The notes under the pieces are model-generated. The model was not told where the DNA came from, ran no database searches, and saw only the letters and a list, made by a program, of their open reading frames with translations. Source: Soonwooa buanensis (GTDB lineage: Bacteria; Bacteroidota; Bacteroidia; Flavobacteriales; Weeksellaceae). From it: a stretch of 64,000 bases of DNA. The DNA is taken from the NCBI RefSeq assembly GCF_900167905.1, contig NZ_FUYZ01000003.1, positions 186,001 through 250,000 of the forward strand, read 5' to 3'. The position numbers were made by a program, and so were the translations under genes. This document shows positions 39,915-46,751 of this stretch, in pieces. Position 1 is the first letter of the stretch. Each line of letters starts with the position of its first letter.

Positions 39915-40118
39915 TTGAAGCAGTTACTTAAAAGTATTGTTGGAATAAGTTTTAATTTTTGTAATCGAATTAGTTGTTCCCCGTTTTGGAAAGACAAAGA
40001 TTTCTATCCAGTATATTTTGAGAAGACTAGTTTGCTAGAAATGTATACTAAAGACAATAAGTTTAAAATTGACGACGAACAAGATTTGATGAAAATTGTA
40101 AACTTCTTAAATAATTGA
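39915..40118 (+). pseudogene. Remnant fragment of a small protein family
   Basis: A short open frame with no ATG start and no clear signal peptide. Its last 30 residues (for example NKFKIDDEQDLMKIVNFLNN) resemble the C-terminus of the secreted protein at 10344-11021 (NKINLSKEADLIKLVEFINQ). It ends right at a strong terminator, as a real gene would. The N-terminal part is missing, presumably by deletion next to recJ. Likely a decayed paralogue rather than a functional gene. This also accounts for the 299-bp gap between recJ and the thioesterase. Confidence 0.45.
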
Positions 40119-40147
40119 AAAGACCTCACAATTTGTGAGGTCTTTTT
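40118..40147. terminator. Bidirectional terminator ending the catabolic operon
   Basis: A 13-bp perfect stem AAAAGACCTCACA/TGTGAGGTCTTTT with a 3-nt loop and T-runs in both directions, between the fragment above and the minus-strand operon ending at 40168. Confidence 0.88.
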
Positions 40148-40167
40148 GCTTAATTCAATATAAAAAT

Positions 40168-40575
40168 TTATCCAGCTAGATAATCTTCCATTTTACTGCG
40201 GAGTTTGTCCCAATCTTTTGGTTGGATGCCGCCATTTTCGAAACTGACGAAAACGATAGTCCCTTCGCCTTCTAAAACCGTTTTGTCACCAAGGCTAAAA
40301 ACGTATTGATAAGTGCATGAGGTTTTGCCAAGTTTGCTGATGTACATAGACTTGCTGATGGTATCACCTAATTTTGCAGGTGACTTAAATTGTGTCTTAA
40401 TATCAACCGTTGGAATCCCAGAATCTTGATGCATATTCTCGAAAGGATAATCTAGAACTTCACGGAAAAAATCTTCCATCAAGCCATTTAACATTTCAAA
40501 ATATCTTGGGTAAAAAACGATTCCCGCAGGATCGCAATGCTCGAAGCGGATGCGTTGTTCTTTTATAAATTTCAT
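40168..40575 (-). CDS. 4-hydroxybenzoyl-CoA-type acyl-CoA thioesterase
   Basis: Hot-dog-fold thioesterase of 135 aa. HCDPAGIVFYPRYFEM carries the catalytic Asp15 of the 4HBT family. It is the tenth and last gene of the minus-strand catabolic operon, 9 nt after the flavoprotein. In context it would release the hydroxylated ring from CoA (gentisyl-CoA or 5-hydroxyanthraniloyl-CoA) so that the ring-cleavage dioxygenase encoded on the other strand can act. The substrate is inferred from neighbours only. Confidence 0.87.
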   Translation of the reverse strand: MKFIKEQRIRFEHCDPAGIVFYPRYFEMLNGLMEDFFREVLDYPFENMHQDSGIPTVDIKTQFKSPAKLGDTISKSMYISKLGKTSCTYQYVFSLGDKTVLEGEGTIVFVSFENGGIQPKDWDKLRSKMEDYLAG

Positions 40576-40584
40576 CTTTTAAAA

Positions 40585-42159
40585 CTATTTTAAAGCTTGC
40601 GCGATCAAAAAGCCAGAACCACCACCAAGGCCAGGTCCAGGATGTGTTGAAGCACCACTTTGATAAAGATTCTTAATAGGTGTTGTATGATTCTTGGTCG
40701 ATTTCAAAGGTCGGAAAACTAAATACTGTTCAATCTCACAAAGGCCAGCATAAGGATCACCACCAACGAGGTTGACGTTTAGTTCACTTAAATCTTTCGG
40801 TGAAATAACTTTTCTTGCAACACAAGCAGATTTCACATTGCTAATATATTGGCTAATTCTGTCGATAATTCTGTCAGCATAAGCTTCCTTCAACTCATCA
40901 GTCCATTCGCCGTTACAAAGATGCGACAAGGTTCCTGCAGCATCTTTAATTGGAAAATTTGGACATTCTGGAAGCTGAATCCACAGAACATGTTTCCCAT
41001 CTTTTCCGCGCGTTGGATCAGTCGCAGTTGGTTGTCCAATGGCAACAGTTGGCATCTCGGGCAACTCCTGACATTTCGCTTGAATACAGGCTTTCGAAAT
41101 ATCATTAATACCATCCGACAAATGACAATAAGTAACTTTGGAAAGTGCCTCGTCGTACCATTTTGGTTCTTCGTCCATCACAACATGGATTTGCATATTT
41201 CCCATTCCGAAACGATAATTTTCGGCATCGTTTTTAACATCATTCGGAATTTTAGAAGATGATTTTAGAAGATTGCCATAAAGCTGTTTTGGCGTCACAC
41301 TTGCAACAACATTTTTAGCTTCGTAAGTTGTCCCATCTTTTGTTCTAACGCCTTTAACAACAGCATTTGGATCAACAAGGATTTCGTCAACCTCTTGATT
41401 TAGCATAATCGTTCCGCCATTCTTTTCAATAATATTTTTGAAAGCTTCAACGATTTTATAACTTCCACCTTTCACTAATGGTAAACTCACCAACTCAACG
41501 GTAAAAGCAATAATCTTCGCCATCGTAGATGAGAAAGGACTTTCTGGCGCTAATCCTGTGTGTAAAATCCATGGCGCCAAACTCGCCTGCAATTGCTTGC
41601 CTTTGTAATATCTTGGGAAATCATTTCGGACATTCGCTACAAATGAACCGACTTTCTCCGTTGTATTTTTAACTTTATTTTTCCAAACATATTTAGCCAA
41701 ATAAGTCGCCATCGATGTTGTCATCAATTCCTTTCCTAAAAAAGAAAATAACAAATCGGCATTCTGTTCGATAAAACCAATTTGATCACGATAACGCGTT
41801 CCATCACCTTCATAAAGTTGATTGTAGGTTTGGTCATTTTTTGTTTTATCGGTTGTTATCAAAGCATAAGATTTGTCGGACATCACCGTCCCAGTCGGTG
41901 TTGCCGTAGAAACAAATTCAACACCTTCTTTTGCTAAATCATCTTTTAGAGCAGCGTAACCTGGCGAGGTCACAAATAATGGATAAGCCGTGGAAAGTGT
42001 ATCGATAATACATCCCGCCAACTCTTCACTACGAATGCAGCCACCCAAAAATTCGGTTCTTTCTAAAAGTAAAACCGACTTGCCTGCTTTCGCCAAAAGA
42101 CTTGCACAGACCAAGTTATTAATTCCGCCACCTACAAGAATAGTATGATAATTCGGCAT
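40585..42159 (-). CDS. Phytoene-desaturase-like NAD(P)/FAD-dependent oxidoreductase
   Basis: 524-aa flavoprotein of the phytoene dehydrogenase/all-trans-retinol reductase group. The FAD-binding Rossmann motif is ILVGGGINNLVCASLLAKAG with LLLERTEFLGGC after it, and the C-terminal flavin motif is YQSGASTHPGPGLGGGSG. No carotenoid genes are nearby; it lies inside the aromatic operon between the IorB-like subunit (30 nt) and the thioesterase (9 nt). A plausible job is a hydride transfer on a ring-hydroxylated or partly dearomatised CoA ester, for instance re-aromatisation, but that is a guess. Confidence 0.82.
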   Translation of the reverse strand: MPNYHTILVGGGINNLVCASLLAKAGKSVLLLERTEFLGGCIRSEELAGCIIDTLSTAYPLFVTSPGYAALKDDLAKEGVEFVSTATPTGTVMSDKSYALITTDKTKNDQTYNQLYEGDGTRYRDQIGFIEQNADLLFSFLGKELMTTSMATYLAKYVWKNKVKNTTEKVGSFVANVRNDFPRYYKGKQLQASLAPWILHTGLAPESPFSSTMAKIIAFTVELVSLPLVKGGSYKIVEAFKNIIEKNGGTIMLNQEVDEILVDPNAVVKGVRTKDGTTYEAKNVVASVTPKQLYGNLLKSSSKIPNDVKNDAENYRFGMGNMQIHVVMDEEPKWYDEALSKVTYCHLSDGINDISKACIQAKCQELPEMPTVAIGQPTATDPTRGKDGKHVLWIQLPECPNFPIKDAAGTLSHLCNGEWTDELKEAYADRIIDRISQYISNVKSACVARKVISPKDLSELNVNLVGGDPYAGLCEIEQYLVFRPLKSTKNHTTPIKNLYQSGASTHPGPGLGGGSGFLIAQALK

Positions 42160-42189
42160 AAAATTGCTTTTTATTAAATTACTAAAAAC

Positions 42190-43713
42190 CTACAAACTCG
42201 CAATAAGTTTTTCGGTTTCTTTTTTATCATGATTCTGAATCGCCACCGATAAAATGTGTCGAACTTTTTCTTCAATTTCGGGGACATTCATATTGTCAGC
42301 CGCATATTTGTTGAGCATCGCAAATTTGGAATGTCCTTTCTTATAAGTATCGCCATAACCTTTTTTCAATCGGTATGAATTGGCAACTTCAACCGCCAAA
42401 TTGTAGTTAACTTTAGCGATTGTTTTAATCCTTTTCAGCCACTGATCGACATTTTCCATTTCCTCAAAATGACGGAAGGTTTTCATTCTCCAACCGCGCA
42501 TTCCACCCATCACGTACAACATCAAAAAGTTAAACAATCCTGTGGAATGCATTCTTCTATCTTTGTCAAATTTACGTTTGTAGAAATCGCGCATTTTAGC
42601 ATTGTCAATATATTTTAAACCCATTTTAGCTGGCAAAAATCCTATAACTTCTTCGTAACCTGGATGCAGATAATCGAGTGTGTTGACAATTTCGTTTTCT
42701 TTGGCACCGACTTGTTGATAAACTTCCTTTTGACGGTACTTTTTGGTCTTTTCATCAGATACAAAAATCAAATCGTCATAAGCCATTCCGACAGCTAAAT
42801 TTTTCGCCGTTTGTCTTGTTAATTGATAAGCTTTCTCAGCAGAATCCAATTGCAGAATTTGCGCAACTTTATCTAAATAAACTTTCCCGTATTTTAAATC
42901 CTGAAACTCAACAACATGATTGAGTCCGTGCCAAATGACATCATGCGTTTCTTTTGGAAATTTTGATTTTATCTCTTCTAAAACTTCACTTAATTTTTTA
43001 GATGAAACCGACGTTGGAAGCGCTTGGAAAACCGCAGGACGCATATCTGGAAGATAAGGTTTAGGTTGCGACGTAAAATCTTTAATGTATTGAAAAGCTT
43101 CATTAAAAGAGTTCACACTTTGCTTAATTCCTTTTCCACCTGAAGTTTCGATAACTTTGATAAACTCTTCTTTAGAAAAAGGAAGCGTTCCGCTCGCTGC
43201 CAAAGCTCCAAACATACTCGACGAAATAATACTTCCGTTTTTGGTAGCAATTAATTTAAGATTTCCAAACAGAGATTTTTTAGAATATTTTTCCGTCATT
43301 TCAAAAATACGCGCGCCATCGGCAATGCCGTCACCAGCACTTTCTTTTTCACGAATCGCCAAATTACGATTGGTAGAAAAAATCATCGTCGTTTTCTTTG
43401 ACACAAAACCACGTTGAATAGAGCGTCCAGCTTCCATCAACTCCGTCGCCATCAAAATATCCACATCGTGCGGACCTGGCATTTGTGAAAGCACAGGTGT
43501 TTTTTCGGCAACATTATCTTGCAGATTTTTAGTAGGAAATAATTCGATATAATAAACTGTTGCGCCCGTTCTCTGAGCCACACCAGCGATATAAGTGTAC
43601 TGAACAAAATAGCCATTGTTCTCGGCAAGTTGTGCAATCCAACCTGTCAGAACGCCGCCACCATCACCGCCAACTGCTAATAATGCTATTTTAATAGGTT
43701 CTAAAGTTCTCAT
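42190..43713 (-). CDS. IorB-like 2-oxoacid:acceptor oxidoreductase subunit (POR-gamma plus C-terminal domain)
   Basis: 507 aa. Residues 1-190 form the pyruvate:ferredoxin oxidoreductase gamma domain (LLAVGGDGGGVLTGWIAQ, GVAQRTGATVYYIE). The rest, with LHPGYEEVIGFLPAKMGLKY and KKGYGDTYKKGHSKF, is the extra C-terminal domain (DUF6537-like) of the long indolepyruvate oxidoreductase beta subunits. The start codon overlaps the IorA-like stop in ATGA (43710-43713), so the two subunits are translationally coupled. Together they decarboxylate an aryl-2-oxoacid to an acyl-CoA. Here isatinate (2-aminophenylglyoxylate) is a fitting substrate. Confidence 0.87.
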   Translation of the reverse strand: MRTLEPIKIALLAVGGDGGGVLTGWIAQLAENNGYFVQYTYIAGVAQRTGATVYYIELFPTKNLQDNVAEKTPVLSQMPGPHDVDILMATELMEAGRSIQRGFVSKKTTMIFSTNRNLAIREKESAGDGIADGARIFEMTEKYSKKSLFGNLKLIATKNGSIISSSMFGALAASGTLPFSKEEFIKVIETSGGKGIKQSVNSFNEAFQYIKDFTSQPKPYLPDMRPAVFQALPTSVSSKKLSEVLEEIKSKFPKETHDVIWHGLNHVVEFQDLKYGKVYLDKVAQILQLDSAEKAYQLTRQTAKNLAVGMAYDDLIFVSDEKTKKYRQKEVYQQVGAKENEIVNTLDYLHPGYEEVIGFLPAKMGLKYIDNAKMRDFYKRKFDKDRRMHSTGLFNFLMLYVMGGMRGWRMKTFRHFEEMENVDQWLKRIKTIAKVNYNLAVEVANSYRLKKGYGDTYKKGHSKFAMLNKYAADNMNVPEIEEKVRHILSVAIQNHDKKETEKLIASL

Positions 43714-45866
43714 GCCAACTGTCTTTTTTTCTCTCTTCTTTTTTGTAAATAACTAAAAATATTTTGCTTCACATTGTGCTTGAATTTCTCCCAAGATGTC
43801 GGATTTTTCACAACTTGTGCTTTGTAGAACGACGGACACAATACCGCAGCTTCTGCAACTTCGCCACAATTTCCGCAAGCCACACAAGACGAATCTATTG
43901 TTGCAATGGGATCTTCACGAAGTGGATTGTCGCTATACGTCAATGTTAAAGATGGACATCCCGAAAGTCGCATACACTCGTGGTCGCCAGTACAAACCTT
44001 GGAATCGACCCCGAATTTTTCGTTGACAACGCGTTTCTTTTCTTCGAGTTTTTTCTTTTTTACTTTATTATCACGTCGTTGCTTATTCAGCATACATTCG
44101 GATTGTGCGATAATTACCTTTGGACCTTTCTCGTTGGAGGTTAAAGCTTTCGTAATCACTTTAACCATTTTATCAACATCATAAGTATTGTCAATAAAAT
44201 CAACATGTTTAACCCCAACACCATGAACCGCTTTTTCGATTGGGTTATTAATCGTCCTAATTTTGTTGTTAAATCTGGACGATGGCACATCTTGACCGCC
44301 CGTCGCTGCCGCATAATTGTTGTCAATAATAATCGTCAATCCATCATTATTGTTAAAAACAGCGTTGGTAATCCCTGTTGTCAAACCATTGTGCCAAAAA
44401 CCGCCATCTCCCATGATGGAAATGACACGTTTTTGACCATTATCTTTTCGAACAAAATCCATGTTAAAAGCAGAAGCCGAAGCGCCACCTAAACCATAAC
44501 CCATGGTTGTTGCACCAATATTAAACGGTGGCAAAATCGAAAACAGGTGACAGCCAATATCCGCCGAAACGTGATAATCGCCCATATTCTGTTGCACCAA
44601 CTTTAAAGCAGCAAAAATTGGACGCTCGGGACAGCCTGTACAAAAACCTGCAGGTCTTGCAGGAACCGCTTCCGACAAAGTTTTGGCATCTTCGGGCAAG
44701 ATAGTAATAGCACCTTCTTTTTCGGTAATTTCGATTTCTTTTTGATAAAGATTAAAAAATTCGCCAAGAGCCGTTTCTAATCTACCAATGGTATAATCGC
44801 CGCCCATTGGTAACAAATCTTTACCGTGAAGTTTAGTTTTAACCTCGTTATGAAACATTGTTAAACCTATACTTTGCTCTATATAATTAGGCTGACCTTC
44901 CTCAACAAGAAGTACAGCTCTTTTGCCTTTGCAAAATTCTAAAACCTCATCGTCAATCACAGGATAAGTAACATTCATCACATAAACTGGAATTTTGACA
45001 TTACCCAAATGATCCGACAAATCAAACTGAACAAGCGCTCTATTCAAATTATTAAATAACGCACCCTGAACGATGATTCCGATATCGTCGCGCTCGCCAG
45101 ACAAAAATTCGTTCATCTTATTGTCTTTGATAAACTGAATAGCTGCTGGAAGTCGACGTTTTATCTTATCTTCTTCTTGAAGAAATGAAGCTGGCGGAAG
45201 TACAATTCTGTTAACATCGCGAACAGGATTGTTAAGCGCTTCGCCTAAAGTATATTTTGGTTTTTGATTTTCTTTAGCTACAAATTGTCCATACAAATGG
45301 CAAGATCTAACTCTCAGTTCCAAGAAAACTGGCGTGTTGCTCGCTTCCGAAAGCTGAAAAGCCTTTTCAGTAAAATGAACAATACTCGGTAAGTTTGGTC
45401 GCGGATCAATTAGCCACATTTGAGATTTCATCGCGAAAGCATGTGTACGCTCTTGCATAATACTCGAACCTTCACCATAATCTTCACCGATGATAACGAC
45501 CGTTCCGCCTGTAACGCCAGACGACGCCAAATTAGAAAGCGCATCCGAAGCGACATTGGTACCAACTGTGGACTTCCATGTAACTGCACCACGAACGGGA
45601 TACATTACCGATGCCGACAACATTGCCGCCGCTCCAGCTTCTGATGCTGAATTTTCAAAATAAACGCCAAGCTCCTTTAACAATGGATCTGCATCTGCAA
45701 ATACATCCATCAAATGCGAAATCGGCGAACCTTGGTAACCACCAACATAGCCAACGCCACATTGTAGCAAAGCTTTGGTCACGGCTAAAATTCCTTCGCC
45801 ATGGAAAATTTCGCCTTCTCCTAATCGTAATTTTTCAACTTCGTGTTTGAACGAACGTTCAGCCAT
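43710..45866 (-). CDS. IorA-like indolepyruvate:ferredoxin oxidoreductase subunit (TPP, 4Fe-4S)
   Basis: 718 aa. N-terminal pyrimidine-binding region (GVGYVGGYQGSPISHLMD), CTGCPERPIFAAL near residue 410, TPP-binding GDGGFWHNGLTTG with NNNYAAATGGQ, then a C-terminal iron-sulphur part: CTGDHECMRLSGCPSL (about 624) and CVACGNCGEVAEAAVLCPS (about 660). This is the architecture of aryl-pyruvate/arylglyoxylate ferredoxin oxidoreductases making aryl-acyl-CoA, CO2 and reduced ferredoxin. A 119-nt gap with a palindromic repeat separates it from the cyclase gene. Its occurrence beside a presumed aerobic monooxygenase set is unusual. Confidence 0.9.
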   Translation of the reverse strand: MAERSFKHEVEKLRLGEGEIFHGEGILAVTKALLQCGVGYVGGYQGSPISHLMDVFADADPLLKELGVYFENSASEAGAAAMLSASVMYPVRGAVTWKSTVGTNVASDALSNLASSGVTGGTVVIIGEDYGEGSSIMQERTHAFAMKSQMWLIDPRPNLPSIVHFTEKAFQLSEASNTPVFLELRVRSCHLYGQFVAKENQKPKYTLGEALNNPVRDVNRIVLPPASFLQEEDKIKRRLPAAIQFIKDNKMNEFLSGERDDIGIIVQGALFNNLNRALVQFDLSDHLGNVKIPVYVMNVTYPVIDDEVLEFCKGKRAVLLVEEGQPNYIEQSIGLTMFHNEVKTKLHGKDLLPMGGDYTIGRLETALGEFFNLYQKEIEITEKEGAITILPEDAKTLSEAVPARPAGFCTGCPERPIFAALKLVQQNMGDYHVSADIGCHLFSILPPFNIGATTMGYGLGGASASAFNMDFVRKDNGQKRVISIMGDGGFWHNGLTTGITNAVFNNNDGLTIIIDNNYAAATGGQDVPSSRFNNKIRTINNPIEKAVHGVGVKHVDFIDNTYDVDKMVKVITKALTSNEKGPKVIIAQSECMLNKQRRDNKVKKKKLEEKKRVVNEKFGVDSKVCTGDHECMRLSGCPSLTLTYSDNPLREDPIATIDSSCVACGNCGEVAEAAVLCPSFYKAQVVKNPTSWEKFKHNVKQNIFSYLQKRREKKRQLA

Positions 45867-45909
45867 AACTCCAATATTTAAGATTAAAATTAGATTTAGA
45901 ATTCACTAA

Positions 45910-45948
45910 GTTCTCGATACGATTTTTACAAAATCTACTCGAACTGAC
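45910..45948. repeat. Imperfect palindromic intergenic repeat (copy A)
   Basis: GTTCTCGATACGATTTT and AAAATCTACTCGAAC are imperfectly complementary around TAC, followed by TGAC. A related copy with TTCTCGATACAATTTTT lies at 59833-59884. It sits in the only long gap (119 nt) inside the minus-strand catabolic operon, where it could act as an mRNA stem-loop. Confidence 0.5.
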
Positions 45949-45985
45949 GTCGATTTTCTTTTCTAAACCTAAGGAAAGTATTATT

Positions 45986-46741
45986 TTACACAATTGCTAA
46001 AACTCGTAAAGGGCTTCCAGAGCCATCTTCGATTTTTAATGGTGCCGCGACAATGACAGCGCCTTTTGGTGGCAATTGGTCTAAATTTTTCAAACACTGC
46101 AAACCGTATTTACCTGCGCCATGCATTAACGTATGACACGGCAATTGGAATTCCCATGTGAAAGACATTCCTGCATCGGTATTAACCGTCTCAACGCCGA
46201 AACCTAAAACATCTTTAGAAATCATATATTCTACTGCTTCTTTGTTTGGTCCAGGTGTGTGGTTTAGTCCATTTTCGTCAGTATTGGTGAACGCCGCATC
46301 CAAAGTTTTTTTGCTCCAATCTGTACGGAACAGCACCCAAGAACCTTTCTCCAAATCGCCATGTTGTTTTTCCCATTCTTGAATAAATTCCGGGGTTAAA
46401 ACAAAATCAGGATTCTTTGCAACTTCTGCACTTGCATCGATAACACAAGCTCCTGCTATCATATTCTCAACTGGAATTTGGTCTACCGTATTATTTAGTT
46501 GATCTTTACCCGTAACCCAATGCGATGGCGCATCGAAGTGTGTTCCGAAATGCTCGCCCACGGTAAAGTTATTCCAATACCAGCCTGGTCCTTTCTCGTC
46601 ATAACGACAAATTTGCTCTTTCTTAAAAGTTGCGACTTGCCCCATTTCTGGAGGAAGTACCAGTCCTGGAAAACTTTCGTTAAGCGTATGCGTAAGATCT
46701 ACGACTTTTTTAGTTTTTAAAATATCTAATAAATTGCTCAT
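45986..46741 (-). CDS. Cyclase-family metal hydrolase (isatin hydrolase/kynurenine formamidase-like)
   Basis: 251-aa hydrolase of the cyclase family. The metal-binding motif HFGTHFDAPSHW gives His64, His68, Asp70 and His74, with the H-x3-H-x-D-x3-H spacing of isatin hydrolase and kynurenine formamidase; VLFRTDWS and GVETVNTDAG are further family blocks. These enzymes open a cyclic or formyl amide with Mn or Zn. In this operon, isatin to isatinate is the best fit; N-formyl-aryl hydrolysis is the alternative. It starts 10 nt after the bifunctional hydroxylase. Confidence 0.87.
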   Translation of the reverse strand: MSNLLDILKTKKVVDLTHTLNESFPGLVLPPEMGQVATFKKEQICRYDEKGPGWYWNNFTVGEHFGTHFDAPSHWVTGKDQLNNTVDQIPVENMIAGACVIDASAEVAKNPDFVLTPEFIQEWEKQHGDLEKGSWVLFRTDWSKKTLDAAFTNTDENGLNHTPGPNKEAVEYMISKDVLGFGVETVNTDAGMSFTWEFQLPCHTLMHGAGKYGLQCLKNLDQLPPKGAVIVAAPLKIEDGSGSPLRVLAIV

Positions 46742-46751
46742 TGGTGTGATT

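Noticed and set aside
39869-39997. N-terminal extension of RecJ
   Set aside because: Unconserved, overlaps the likely promoter, and the remaining 569 aa are a full RecJ.
43764-45850. Several antisense open frames over the IorA-like gene
   Set aside because: They mirror the codon bias of the real gene, have no family features and no start signals.
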